Virus record (IMG/VR): IMGVR_UViG_3300022821_000147
Span: 1-20,120 of that record
DNA: 20,120 nt
From: a virus
Direction: 5' to 3' (one strand)
The notes beneath the pieces were generated by a model, which searched no databases, had not been told where the DNA came from, and was given only the letters and a program-made list of their open reading frames with translations. The position numbers and the translations under genes are program-made. Position 1 is the first letter of the stretch. Every line of letters starts with the position of its first letter. Below are positions 11,452 through 19,268 of the stretch, in pieces.

Positions 11452-11545
11452 GCAAGTATGAATGTTTATTTGAGTTCTTTATTGACGGATAAAGAATCAA
11501 AGGTTCTGCGACCTTAAAACGCTGATTATAAGTTCAAAAACCTAT

Positions 11546-12298
11546 ATGGATAATGAACAAAAGGCGGAAAAAGATGCTGCGGAAAAAAGCAGCGTTACTG
11601 AATCGCCAACAGTAGAACCAAAAGTTGTACCAGAGGTTGAAGAACCAAAATCTGAGGAATCTGACGTAGAGACTAAAGATGAGGAACAACAGCCAAAGGT
11701 AGAGGAGAGTCCAAAGTTAAAACCCGTTGAAAAACGGATTCATAAGCTTGTTGGAGAGAGGGATAAACAGAAAGCAGAGAACGAGTCTCTGGTTAAACAG
11801 GTGGAGGACTTGACTGACGAGTTATCTCAAGGTCAATCCCCACAGGAAAATGGTCCTACCATAGAACCAGGAGCAGAGGTTTCTCAAGAACAATATAAAG
11901 CTGATGTTGTGAAAACAGCACAGAGTATTGCTCAGCTTGAAGTTCAAAAAGCTAATGTTATTAATAAAATAAATAGGGAAGCAAACGAATCAATGCAAGA
12001 ATTTCCCGAACTTAATCCAAAGAGTAAAGTGTTTGACGCGGAGCTCTCTGAATCTATTACTGAATCTGTTAAGGCACAGATTCAAGTGAATCCATTTGGT
12101 TCTGTAAAGAAACTGGTAACTCGCTTGATGAAACCTTATAAGCGTTCAGTTGAAAGACAAGTAGCTGAGTCTACTGAGGACATTGCAAAGCAAGTCTCAG
12201 AAGGTGCTCAGCGACCTAGCAATGTCAAAGTGAAAGACAAAGCTTTTGACGAGCTTTCATTAGAAGAAATGGAAGATAGGCTAGGGGTTATGAATTAG
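11546..12298 (+). CDS. capsid scaffolding protein
   Basis: The 250-residue product is highly charged. An acidic, Pro/Glu/Lys-rich, disordered N-terminus (about residues 1-60) is followed by a coiled coil (KRIHKLVGERDKQKAENESL, then VKQVEDLTDEL, about 63-93), a Gln/Pro linker, a second helical part (about 110-160) and a conserved-looking C-terminal helix (DELSLEEMEDRLGVMN). This is the usual build of internal scaffold proteins, which guide coat assembly and leave or are cleaved before packaging. It lies directly before the major capsid gene. A 94-base gap before it holds a small hairpin (11500-11515) and no recognised gene. Codon use is less A+T-rich here than in its neighbours. Confidence 0.78.
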   Translation: MDNEQKAEKDAAEKSSVTESPTVEPKVVPEVEEPKSEESDVETKDEEQQPKVEESPKLKPVEKRIHKLVGERDKQKAENESLVKQVEDLTDELSQGQSPQENGPTIEPGAEVSQEQYKADVVKTAQSIAQLEVQKANVINKINREANESMQEFPELNPKSKVFDAELSESITESVKAQIQVNPFGSVKKLVTRLMKPYKRSVERQVAESTEDIAKQVSEGAQRPSNVKVKDKAFDELSLEEMEDRLGVMN

Positions 12299-12325
12299 TA
12301 AATAGATTAAGGGGGTGAAATATAT

Positions 12326-13258
12326 ATGGCATTTACAAGAGAAAACACAAGTGCAAACTTAGCTCAAGAAGTCAGTACATATTACGAGAAGGTCTTTTTA
12401 GCAAGAGCTGAATATCAGCTAGTAGCTAAAGAGGGTGGCCAAATAAGGACACACGCATCTGGTGAAGGAAAAACAATTAACTTTACTAGATATACACCTT
12501 TGACAGTAAACATGGCTTCAGGATTAATTACAGAGAGTTGTAACCCACTATTGTGTTCAATTACCGCATCAACCATTTCAATGGGACTATGCGAATATGG
12601 TTTGACAGTTCAAACCACTAAATTCCTATCAACAGTCTCCATAGATAAAAATATGGCAGAGAAGATAGCTTTAGTTGGACAACACATGGGTGAATACTTG
12701 AACAAATTAGTTCTAACAGAGTTAGACAACGGAACTGCAGCTTTTGCAAACAGTAAGAATACCTCCACATACGCAGCCTCTGATACCTTTGCAGCTTCAA
12801 TGATAAGGGACATAACACAAACTTTAGAATTGAACAAAGCAATGGAGTATCAAGATGGTTACTTTATGGGGAAAGTTCCTCCTCAAGCAAAATATCAGTT
12901 ACTTGGAGATAGTGTATGGATTAATGCTAAAACCTACTCTGATGTAAAAGACCTTTACAAAGGAGAGATGGGAGAACTGTATCAAGTAAGATGGCTTCTT
13001 AACAAGGATCACACATCCGCAGTTGGAGACGCTTCTGAAGCATCAGTTGTAGCAGCATTTAATACTTATATTCATGGTGCTGAGAGTTTCGGTTGTTACG
13101 ATCTTTCAGGCGACAAACCAAGACTTTACATTCTACCTAACCTAGTGGACTCAGGTTCACCAGCAGGAAGGATTAGTAAAATATCTTGGGCAGGTTCTTA
13201 TGCGACAAAAATACTCAATAGTGATTGGGTAATCGTAGCTAAAACCCCCGCGAGTTGA
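12326..13258 (+). CDS. major capsid protein, N4-gp56 / P22 coat-like family
   Basis: The 310-residue product fits the N4-gp56 family of HK97-fold coat proteins. Characteristic parts are the N-terminal ANLAQEVSTYYEKVFLARAE, the HASGEGKTINFTRYTPL segment (about 44-60), SMGLCEYGLTVQTTKFL, a spine helix around 105-130 (KIALVGQHMGEYLNKLVLTE), and the C-terminal ISKISWAGSYATKILNSDW. It has the strongest ribosome binding site of the window, AAGGGGGTGA 8 bases before the ATG, as expected for the most abundant virion protein. Scaffold lies upstream and a homing endonuclease immediately downstream. Confidence 0.88.
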   Translation: MAFTRENTSANLAQEVSTYYEKVFLARAEYQLVAKEGGQIRTHASGEGKTINFTRYTPLTVNMASGLITESCNPLLCSITASTISMGLCEYGLTVQTTKFLSTVSIDKNMAEKIALVGQHMGEYLNKLVLTELDNGTAAFANSKNTSTYAASDTFAASMIRDITQTLELNKAMEYQDGYFMGKVPPQAKYQLLGDSVWINAKTYSDVKDLYKGEMGELYQVRWLLNKDHTSAVGDASEASVVAAFNTYIHGAESFGCYDLSGDKPRLYILPNLVDSGSPAGRISKISWAGSYATKILNSDWVIVAKTPAS

Positions 13259-13266
13259 CGATAATG

Positions 13267-13295
13267 TTGACTTAGGGTATTGTCTGTGTTATACT
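13267..13295 (+). promoter_or_regulatory. promoter of the homing endonuclease gene
   Basis: TTGACT (13267-13272), a 17-base spacer and TATACT (13290-13295). The start of transcription is expected at about 13302, with the ATG at 13305, so this transcript would be almost leaderless. AGGGGG at 13296-13301 could act as a Shine-Dalgarno only on read-through mRNA from the capsid gene. Confidence 0.72.
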
Positions 13296-13304
13296 AGGGG
13301 GTAT

Positions 13305-13892
13305 ATGAATAATATATCCCCAGATAACACTAAAAGATGTTTATTATGTAAAAGAAAGTTTTTTAAAAGAACTAATGAAAGCGTGAAAGATTGGGCAAGA
13401 CACAAATTTTGTTCAAGAAAATGTGGAAATGATTCAAGAAAAGGTAAACCCTTTTTTGATAGTACAGGAATACCAAGTTGGAATAAAGGGAGAACAGGTT
13501 ATATGTCAAAAGAGGGAAGAAAAAGAATAGGAGAGTCAACAAGACGCACTTTAAAAAATCTAACCAAAGAACAAGTAAGAGATAGAATAAATAAAACAGT
13601 TAAAACAAGAAAAGCAAGAAATAATTATAAGGGGCAATTAGGGAAAACTAAGGAGCAAATTTATGCTTGGAAGGGAGATAAAGCAAGTTATAGTTCCAAA
13701 CATAAATGGATACAAAAGCATTGGATTAAAACTGGAATATGTGAGAATTGCGGAGTTAGTCCAAAGCCTTATGGAAGAAGAAAGTTTGGGACTGAGTGGC
13801 ACAGTATAGATAACAAATATAATAGAGAAGATAGGACAACTTGGATGGAAGTTTGTAAAAAGTGTCATTTTAAATTAGATAAAGAATTATGA
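13305..13892 (+). CDS. HNH homing endonuclease with NUMOD3 DNA-binding motif
   Basis: The 195-residue product has an N-terminal four-cysteine knuckle (Cys12, Cys15, Cys36, Cys40: CLLC and FCSRKC). A NUMOD3-like segment follows at about residues 55-85 (GIPSWNKGRTGYMSKEGRKR). A C-terminal HNH nuclease domain has CENC (146-149), WHSIDNKYNR with His166, and VCKKCH with Cys184, Cys187 and His188. Free-standing enzymes of this type cut a related phage genome lacking the gene and spread by repair. Its separate promoter and location between coat and small virion genes fit a mobile insertion. It is full-length and looks active. Confidence 0.88.
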   Translation: MNNISPDNTKRCLLCKRKFFKRTNESVKDWARHKFCSRKCGNDSRKGKPFFDSTGIPSWNKGRTGYMSKEGRKRIGESTRRTLKNLTKEQVRDRINKTVKTRKARNNYKGQLGKTKEQIYAWKGDKASYSSKHKWIQKHWIKTGICENCGVSPKPYGRRKFGTEWHSIDNKYNREDRTTWMEVCKKCHFKLDKEL

Positions 13893-14122
13893 TAGATACA
13901 GGCAGACATCACGACATTAAGGAGCTTGATAATTTACTTAATAGAACTTCTGATGTAGGAAGAAGGCATAGTATTATGGAATCTATTAAGAAGATTAGCA
14001 ATGAATCAGGATTAGTAAGAAGTATGAGAGAGAGTTTAATTAAAGCACATAGAGACGGAAATGTAGATGAGATTAAGAATATACACAATTTTATTAAAGG
14101 AAAAGAAAAATATGGACAATAG
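13889..14122 (+). CDS. 77-residue helical protein after the endonuclease
   Basis: The ATG overlaps the endonuclease stop as ATGA. The product (MIDTGRHHDIKELDNLLNRT, then SDVGRRHSIMESIKKISNES) is rich in Arg, His, Lys and Asp and is predicted to be helical throughout. No family is recognised. It could be a small head or neck gene of the phage, or could have come in with the endonuclease. The following gene begins 10 bases before its stop. Confidence 0.6.
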   Translation: MIDTGRHHDIKELDNLLNRTSDVGRRHSIMESIKKISNESGLVRSMRESLIKAHRDGNVDEIKNIHNFIKGKEKYGQ

Positions 14123-14537
14123 TGTTTATAGAAAACCTGAAGAACCTGTAGCTCAGCCTCAATCTCAACCTGTAAAGATAGGAGATAAGGCGGGGACACA
14201 GGATGTAAAGGTAGAAGTTCCCTATACGGAATATGAAAAGGAGAATAATCAACCTTATATGGTAGAACACTTTAAGTTAGGAGATAGTTGGAAAGATAAG
14301 TTAGGCGGGTTTGAGAAAGAAGTCGGACTGATAGAAGATTATTTCAAAGGACAGATTGAACAAGGAAAGCTGAAAAATGAGATAGGGGCAGTAAAGGAGA
14401 AGTTGAGTAAGATTTTTAAGTTATGCAATATAGATAAGACTGAAAGGGCAACAATGCAGATTGAAAAGCTAACAGCATATCTTGAGTTTTTAAAGAAAAC
14501 AGAAAATATAGATTTAAACAATTATAAATATAGATAA
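14112..14537 (+). CDS. 141-residue virion-region protein with helical C-terminus
   Basis: The frame is open from 14067, but the ATG at 14112 (MDNSVYRKPEEPVAQPQSQP) is preferred because the earlier start lies deep in the previous gene and adds a hydrophobic, atypical N-terminus. The first 45 residues are Pro/Gln/Lys-rich and disordered. The rest is helical (GGFEKEVGLIEDYFKGQIEQ, then IEKLTAYLEFLKKTENIDLN). No family is recognised. The place between coat and fibre suggests a head-tail or internal virion protein. Confidence 0.6.
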   Translation: MDNSVYRKPEEPVAQPQSQPVKIGDKAGTQDVKVEVPYTEYEKENNQPYMVEHFKLGDSWKDKLGGFEKEVGLIEDYFKGQIEQGKLKNEIGAVKEKLSKIFKLCNIDKTERATMQIEKLTAYLEFLKKTENIDLNNYKYR

Positions 14538-14539
14538 AT

Positions 14540-14857
14540 ATGTCAAGAATATCAGAACAAACAATTTTAGAAAAGGTTTATGATAAGGTTTATAAAGCTT
14601 TAAGCGTACAAGGCTATGGGTTTGATGGTGTAAGTCTACAAAGATTAACAGCAGACGCTTTAGCAATTAAAGTAACTGTTTCAGGAGACCTTACATATAT
14701 TGGTATTGCAGCCCCTGGAACAGCAGAAGCAACAGCTAAGTGGCAATGTAAAAAAGTAGATGAAAGTGGAGCAAATGACACTATTATAACTTGGGCTGAT
14801 GGGGATGGTGACTTTGACAATGCGTCAACAGACATGACAAGCCTTTCATACTCTTAA
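14540..14857 (+). CDS. small virion-associated protein upstream of the tail fibre
   Basis: The 105-residue product has an N-terminal helix (ILEKVYDKVYKALSVQGYGF) and a beta-rich C-terminal part with TYIGIAAPGTAEATAKWQCK, then KKVDESG, TIITWADGDGDFDN and SLSYS. This pattern (TYIG-x2-APGT, WQ-x-KK-hydrophobic-D, ITWADGDxxFDN) recurs in small phage proteins encoded next to tail appendage genes. Its exact role is not established. The fibre gene starts one base after its stop, so the two are probably made together. Confidence 0.7.
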   Translation: MSRISEQTILEKVYDKVYKALSVQGYGFDGVSLQRLTADALAIKVTVSGDLTYIGIAAPGTAEATAKWQCKKVDESGANDTIITWADGDGDFDNASTDMTSLSYS

Positions 14858-14858
14858 C

Positions 14859-17270
14859 ATGGCAGTTTCATTTGATAAACTACTAGGTAAACCATTACTA
14901 CATAATCACTCGGGGTATGTAAGTACAACAGGTGATACCATGACAGGATTATTAACCTTATCAGGTGCTCCAACTGCCGACCTTCACGCTGCCACTAAAA
15001 AATATGTTGATGATACGGCAGGTTCAGGAGGGGGAGCAAGTACAGCATTAGACAATTTAGCTTCTGTTGATATTAATGCTTCGCTTCTTGTTGATACTGA
15101 TTCTGCTTATGATTTAGGTTCATCTGTAAAATACTGGGCAAATGCTTATTTAGATAAAATCTATCTTGACGCAGATTCAACTATCATAAATACTGATGTT
15201 GACGCATGGAACGCTCACTTGACAAATGATGGTAGCGACCATTCGTTTATAGACCAAAGTGTAGTTAGTGGTGCAACTCCTACTTTTACTGGAACAAACT
15301 TTACAGGAATAGATATTTCAGCAGGAACTAATTTAGCAGTTACTTCTCCTATTGTTTTAACTGATGATACTTTAAGTTTAGACCAATCAGCAGTTGACCA
15401 TGGTACTATTGGCGGGTTATCAGATGATGACCACACACAATACATATTACATTCTTTAGCTGCTGCTGCAAATGACTTTTTAGTTGCTTCAGGAGCGAAC
15501 ACTTATGTCAAAAAAACATTAGCTGAAACAGGAACTATTTTAGAAGGAGATATTGACCATGGAAATCTTCAAGGACTATCTACTGGAGCAGATCATTCAT
15601 ACATTGACCAATCTGTAGTTAGTGGTGCAACTCCTACTTTTACAGGGACTAATATTACAGGAGTACCAGCAGCAAGTATTTTAGCAGGAACATTTGGAAC
15701 AGGTGCTTATGTATTTGATAATGCAATAAGTGGAATAACAACTTTAGGAATGGGTGGAAATTTAACTAATTATGAAGCAGTAAATGATGCAAGTCCAGAA
15801 ATAAGGATAGGAAGTGCTGACGCTAATGAAGGGCATATTCAAGCAGTTTATGATAGTGGTGCACAAACATTAGATTATTTGGAAATTAAGACTGATTCAG
15901 CAGGAGAAGGAGATATTGTGTTAAGTCCTGCTGGCAACGTCGGCATCGGGACGACGGCGCCAACTTACAAGTTAGATGTCAGTTCTCCGACGAGTGATGT
16001 TGGCACTAAAGATGTCCAAAGATGGGGGCTGTTAGGACAAGAAGCTAATTACAATCTTCAGTATCAACAAGTGGTTGCGGCTGGTCTTATCAAGCACGTC
16101 TTCAACGTCACGAATGGAGGTACCCCATATGATAATAATTTGGTTTTAGACCGCGGCAACGTCGGCATCGGGGGGACAGTTCCTTCAGCTAAACTAAGTT
16201 TTGGAAATTATTACATAAACACTGCAACGCCGACAGCTGACCAACAGACAAGCCATATAAGATTGTATGACGCTGGCGATGGGAATACAAATTATGGAAT
16301 AGGAGTTAGCACTCAAGCTTTAAATATTGCTGCTAATCAAAACACTGGAACAATTAGACTTTATACTAATTCAAGTGAGAGGGTAAGAATAGCAAACACC
16401 GGCTACGTCGGCATCGGGACTACGAGTCCCGCAAATCCATTGGCAGTTAATAGAAGTGCCGATGGCGTGATAGTAGACTTTGAGTCAGCAGACACAGTAG
16501 AGGGTAATGTATCAATTTCGGGTAACACTACTTCTTATAATGCCTTTGTTGGTTCTCACTACACCCAATTAAAAGACGAACAAAGTGAACCGCCAGTAGG
16601 TGCAGTTGTAGTTAGCACGGGTGAAATTATCCCCTGTGAACACAGTAAGGAAGAAATAAAAGAAGTGTTGGTTGAAAAAGACGCTTTTGAGGAGATAACT
16701 ATTCCATCAATAGAAGCTAAAGAACCTGTAATCAAATTAGAATATTATATAGAAGATGGCGAAGTATTGAATAAAGAGATAATTACTCCAGTTGTTGATG
16801 CAGAGGAAGTTAGAATTGAAACAAGGCTTAAAGAAAATCATAGATTAGATAAGGAAACTGGCAAAATATACAGAAAAGATATATCGCTTAAAGTACAAGA
16901 TGTTTCCAAAAAAGAATACTTTACCTATGTTGATACTACTACAACCAAGGGAGATAAAAGAGCCTATGGAGTTTGGTTTGGCAAGATGAGTGACGACGCC
17001 AAGGGAATGAGTTTTGGACAAGACAATAAGCCAGTTTATTTAATAGCTCAGGTGGGATTTTTTAAGATAAGAGTAACCGACACGAACGGCAATATCGAGA
17101 ATGGAGATTATCTTGAAACCTCAGAAAGACCAATGGAAGCTCAAAAGCAAACCTCATCGGCAAGGTTAAATTCTACTGTGGCAAAGGCATTGGTAACGGT
17201 AGATTGGACAAAAGAAAAAGTTGATACCAAATTAAACTACAAATGGAAGTTGATATCTTGCACTTTTTAA
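14859..17270 (+). CDS. tail fibre / appendage protein with repeats
   Basis: The 803-residue product begins with an attachment-like part (HNHSGYVSTTGDTMTGLLTL, then ATKKYVDDTAGSGGG, residues about 15-60) usual for phage fibres. Two repeats lie at about 127-148 and 245-266 (FIDQSVVSGATPTFTGTN and YIDQSVVSGATPTFTGTN). Three VGIG-type repeats lie at about 360, 434 and 516 (NVGIGTTAP, NVGIGGTVP, YVGIGTTSP), as in trimeric beta-helical shafts. The last 255 residues (from about 548) are a distinct charged module with FVGSHYTQLKDE, AYGVWFGKM and DTNGNIENGDYLETS, possibly a chaperone or receptor-binding tip. Base composition is mosaic: GC-rich patches lie in an AT-rich gene. Confidence 0.82.
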   Translation: MAVSFDKLLGKPLLHNHSGYVSTTGDTMTGLLTLSGAPTADLHAATKKYVDDTAGSGGGASTALDNLASVDINASLLVDTDSAYDLGSSVKYWANAYLDKIYLDADSTIINTDVDAWNAHLTNDGSDHSFIDQSVVSGATPTFTGTNFTGIDISAGTNLAVTSPIVLTDDTLSLDQSAVDHGTIGGLSDDDHTQYILHSLAAAANDFLVASGANTYVKKTLAETGTILEGDIDHGNLQGLSTGADHSYIDQSVVSGATPTFTGTNITGVPAASILAGTFGTGAYVFDNAISGITTLGMGGNLTNYEAVNDASPEIRIGSADANEGHIQAVYDSGAQTLDYLEIKTDSAGEGDIVLSPAGNVGIGTTAPTYKLDVSSPTSDVGTKDVQRWGLLGQEANYNLQYQQVVAAGLIKHVFNVTNGGTPYDNNLVLDRGNVGIGGTVPSAKLSFGNYYINTATPTADQQTSHIRLYDAGDGNTNYGIGVSTQALNIAANQNTGTIRLYTNSSERVRIANTGYVGIGTTSPANPLAVNRSADGVIVDFESADTVEGNVSISGNTTSYNAFVGSHYTQLKDEQSEPPVGAVVVSTGEIIPCEHSKEEIKEVLVEKDAFEEITIPSIEAKEPVIKLEYYIEDGEVLNKEIITPVVDAEEVRIETRLKENHRLDKETGKIYRKDISLKVQDVSKKEYFTYVDTTTTKGDKRAYGVWFGKMSDDAKGMSFGQDNKPVYLIAQVGFFKIRVTDTNGNIENGDYLETSERPMEAQKQTSSARLNSTVAKALVTVDWTKEKVDTKLNYKWKLISCTF
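15261..15643 (+). repeat. direct repeat of 29 bp in the tail fibre
   Basis: The same 29 bases occur at 15261-15289 and 15615-15643, encoding VVSGATPTFT. The flanking codons differ, so the two copies have drifted while this core stayed identical. The repeat could allow in-frame deletion of 354 bases (118 codons). Confidence 0.8.
15933..16418 (+). repeat. three GC-rich 18-bp repeats in the tail fibre
   Basis: GGCAACGTCGGCATCGGG occurs at 15933-15950 and 16155-16172, and with one change (GGCTAC) at 16401-16418. They encode the G(N/Y)VGIG turns. Codons such as GTC GGC ATC GGG are foreign to this AT-rich genome, where GGA and GTT dominate. Spacings are 222 and 246 bases, both in frame. Confidence 0.88.
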
Positions 17271-17288
17271 GGTATGAAAATTAAAAGT

Positions 17289-17316
17289 TTGTGCTTATTT
17301 ATAGATAGTGTATAAT
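17289..17316 (+). promoter_or_regulatory. possible promoter after the tail fibre gene
   Basis: A perfect TATAAT at 17311-17316 lies in a 79-base gap after the fibre gene. The -35 region is weak (TTGTGC at 17289, 16-base spacer). It would serve the small gene at 17350 with a leader of about 27 bases containing an AGGTGA. Confidence 0.45.
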
Positions 17317-17349
17317 AAATATATATTAATAAAAGGCAGGTGAATAAAT

Positions 17350-17511
17350 GTGAAACCACTAGAAGCACTAAATATATTAGATAAAGCAGTTAGTCAACTT
17401 TCAGCAAGGAGAGAAGTTCATGTAGGGTTACAACAAGCAATAACAGTATTAAGAGATGCTATTAGTCCTAAGCCAGAAGCTATTAAACCAAAAGAAGAAA
17501 AAGCTAATTGA
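17350..17511 (+). CDS. 53-residue helical protein with GTG start
   Basis: GTG at 17350 with AGGTGA 8 bases upstream, TGA at 17509-17511. The peptide (KPLEALNILDKAVSQLSARR, then EVHVGLQQAITVLRDAISPK) forms a two-helix hairpin, with a Lys/Glu/Pro tail. Small helical proteins of this build (xALxxLxxA...R..H..I..A...L) are common beside phage tail genes, and their role is not known. Its stop codon lies inside the -35 box of the next promoter. Confidence 0.65.
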   Translation: MKPLEALNILDKAVSQLSARREVHVGLQQAITVLRDAISPKPEAIKPKEEKAN

Positions 17512-17536
17512 CAAAATAATATTACTATGATATAGT
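17508..17536 (+). promoter_or_regulatory. promoter of the sugar cassette
   Basis: TTGACA (17508-17513), 17-base spacer, TATAGT (17531-17536). The expected start is near 17543, 24 bases before the epimerase ATG. The -35 overlaps the TGA of the preceding small gene. Confidence 0.75.
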
Positions 17537-17559
17537 TTTTCAACTATCAATAAATAGTT
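17532..17559. promoter_or_regulatory. alternating ATAGTT/AACTAT half-sites, possible operator
   Basis: ATAGTT (17532-17537), AACTAT (17542-17547) and ATAGTT (17554-17559) form two overlapping inverted repeats covering the -10 box and the transcription start of the sugar cassette promoter. The middle and last sites would also make a 6-bp hairpin in the 5' leader. Repressor binding is inferred from the place and symmetry. Confidence 0.45.
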
Positions 17560-17566
17560 AAATACT

Positions 17567-18346
17567 ATGAAGATTGTTGTAATTGGAACAGGTTTCTTAG
17601 GAAACAGTTTAATTAAAAAACTCAAAAGCTTAAAACATAATGTTAAGGTTTATCACCATGACGATAAAATAAACATCAAAAAAGCTGACTACATATTTTA
17701 TTTAGCTTCATACGGAAATCACTATCATCAAAAAGAACAAGACAAGATTTATAAAGCTAATTTATTTGACTATATTAAACTTCTTAGAGAGACTGTTAAT
17801 ATCCCTTACAAAGCATTATTCTACTTTTCTACTTCTTCAGTAGTTCTTCCCATTCAGACTGATTATTCAGACTCTAAGTTTATGGGAGAGATTATGAGTA
17901 AGAAATTCTTTAAAAAGTATAAGAAACCTATTACCTGCATTCGTCCTTTCTCTATTTATGGAGAAGATGAGGCTGATTTTAGGTTTATTCCTACAGCTAT
18001 TTCAAATGTAAAGCAAGGTAAAGATATGCCTATAACAGAAGGGTGGCACGATTGGATATATATTGATGACTTTATTGACGCAGTAATTTGTTTAATGGAT
18101 AACTCTCACAAGTTTATAGGCAAGTCTTTTCCTATTGGAACAGGGAAAAGAACAAGTAATCACGAAGTTGCAAATTTAGTAATGAAAATATTGGATAAGA
18201 AAGTAAAATTAGTTGAATCAGACAAAGTCAAAAGACCTTATGACACTAAGTATTGGGTTGCTGATATAACTCAGTTAAAGTCATTAGGTTGGAAACCAAA
18301 GTATAGTATTGAAAAGGGATTAAAAAGAGTTATAGAAAAACTATGA
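17567..18346 (+). CDS. NAD-dependent sugar epimerase/dehydratase (extended SDR)
   Basis: The 259-residue product has the Rossmann start MKIVVIGTGFLGNSLIKKL with the glycine motif G-x-GFLG (7-12), a Ser-rich strand FYFSTSSVV, and the catalytic pair Tyr-x3-Lys in DYSDSKFMGE. IRPFSIYGEDE and the substrate-side YIDDFIDAVICLMDN follow, then the C-terminal WKPKYSIEKGLKRVIEKL. This is the layout of nucleotide-sugar epimerases and dehydratases. At 259 residues it is short for the group (usually about 310-340). It is first in a cassette coupled by ATGA overlaps with the transketolase genes. The exact substrate cannot be told. Confidence 0.87.
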   Translation: MKIVVIGTGFLGNSLIKKLKSLKHNVKVYHHDDKINIKKADYIFYLASYGNHYHQKEQDKIYKANLFDYIKLLRETVNIPYKALFYFSTSSVVLPIQTDYSDSKFMGEIMSKKFFKKYKKPITCIRPFSIYGEDEADFRFIPTAISNVKQGKDMPITEGWHDWIYIDDFIDAVICLMDNSHKFIGKSFPIGTGKRTSNHEVANLVMKILDKKVKLVESDKVKRPYDTKYWVADITQLKSLGWKPKYSIEKGLKRVIEKL

Positions 18347-18957
18347 ACAAACTTGAAAGAAGAATAATTGATATAAGTTATAAACATCATTTATCGCATA
18401 TTAGTAGCTGTTTAGCTACAGTAAACACTTTAGATAAGATTTATTCTATAAAAAAGAAGAACGAACCTTTTATCCTTTCAAATGGTCATGCAGGTTTAGC
18501 ACTATATGTTGTTTTAGAAAAGTACGAAAAACAAGATGCTGAGAAGCTTTGGGAAAAGCACGGAACACACCCAAATAGAGATATGAAAGATGGAATATGG
18601 GCTTCTACAGGCTCATTAGGACATGGAATAGGCATAGCTGTTGGTATGGCACTTTCAAACAGAGAAAGACTTGTTTATGTAACTATTTCAGATGGAGAGT
18701 GTGCAGAGGGTTCAGTTTGGGAAGCTTTAGCTATTGCTCGTAAATTTCAGATTGAAAACTTGAGAGTCGCTCTTATTGCTAATGGATTTTCAGCTTATGA
18801 TGTAGTTGATATAGAAGACCTTGATTTAAGGATTAACTCGTTCTATCCAACAATGTTAATTAGAACTAATATGTTTGCTTATCCTGGCTTTTTACAAGGA
18901 ATAGAAGGACATTACAAAGTTTTAAGTAAAGAAGACTATGAGGAGGTAATAAAATGA
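18343..18957 (+). CDS. transketolase, N-terminal (thiamine diphosphate-binding) subunit
   Basis: The 204-residue product matches the N-terminal domain of transketolase as a separate chain. It begins with ISYKHHLSHISSCLATVNTL and FILSNGHAGLALY. GTHPN and GSLGHGIGIAVGMAL (about 92-106) follow, then the diphosphate-metal motif SDGECAEGSVWEAL (about 120-133) ending near IANGFSAYD. The first residue of the motif is Ser-Asp-Gly rather than Gly-Asp-Gly. The enzyme transfers two-carbon ketol units between sugars. It is shorter than usual for this subunit (about 270) and may lack parts. The ATGA overlap couples it to the epimerase. Confidence 0.87.
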   Translation: MNKLERRIIDISYKHHLSHISSCLATVNTLDKIYSIKKKNEPFILSNGHAGLALYVVLEKYEKQDAEKLWEKHGTHPNRDMKDGIWASTGSLGHGIGIAVGMALSNRERLVYVTISDGECAEGSVWEALAIARKFQIENLRVALIANGFSAYDVVDIEDLDLRINSFYPTMLIRTNMFAYPGFLQGIEGHYKVLSKEDYEEVIK

Positions 18958-19268
18958 TAGGAACAGAAGATAGTTTAGGAAATTATTATGATAGAACTTT
19001 TTTAAAATTTATGAAAGAACTTCCTCATATACCAACATTATCAAAAAGTCCAGAAGAAGTAAAAAAAGAAGTAATTGAAGAATATGTAAAGTGGCTTAAT
19101 CCTAAAAAGAAAAAGAAAAGAAAAAAGAAAGTAAAGACCTGTAAGCATGAGTGGATGTTTATTAAAGAAACTCCTGGATTCGCAAATGAAGATAAAAGCC
19201 TTATTGGAGCTACATATTTCTATTTTTATTGTATATATTGTTGTAAAGTTATAAAAGTACAAGCATGA
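18954..19268 (+). CDS. zinc-ribbon-like protein inserted between the transketolase halves
   Basis: The 104-residue product starts MIGTEDSLGNYYDRTFLKFM, like the start of the left-arm gene at 1918 (13 of 20 residues shared). A lysine-rich stretch (KKKKKRKKKVKTCKHEW, about 48-64) precedes a Cys/His pair and YCIYCC near the end, a likely zinc ribbon resembling that of the gene at 7722. A strong GAGGAGGT lies before its ATG, and ATGA overlaps join it to both neighbours. It has no sign of sugar-related function, so it looks like an insertion kept in frame with the operon. Confidence 0.7.
   Translation: MIGTEDSLGNYYDRTFLKFMKELPHIPTLSKSPEEVKKEVIEEYVKWLNPKKKKKRKKKVKTCKHEWMFIKETPGFANEDKSLIGATYFYFYCIYCCKVIKVQA

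Noticed and set aside
11458-11517. 19-codon frame (MNVYLSSLL...) between the zinc gene and scaffold
   Set aside because: It is too short, with no Shine-Dalgarno and no recognisable pattern.
11482-11532. TTGACG and TTATAA elements before the scaffold gene as a promoter
   Set aside because: The spacing of about 38 bases is wrong, and no matching second box exists for either element.
12610-12842. Minus-strand frames opposite the capsid gene
   Set aside because: They are antisense shadows of a strongly supported coat protein gene.
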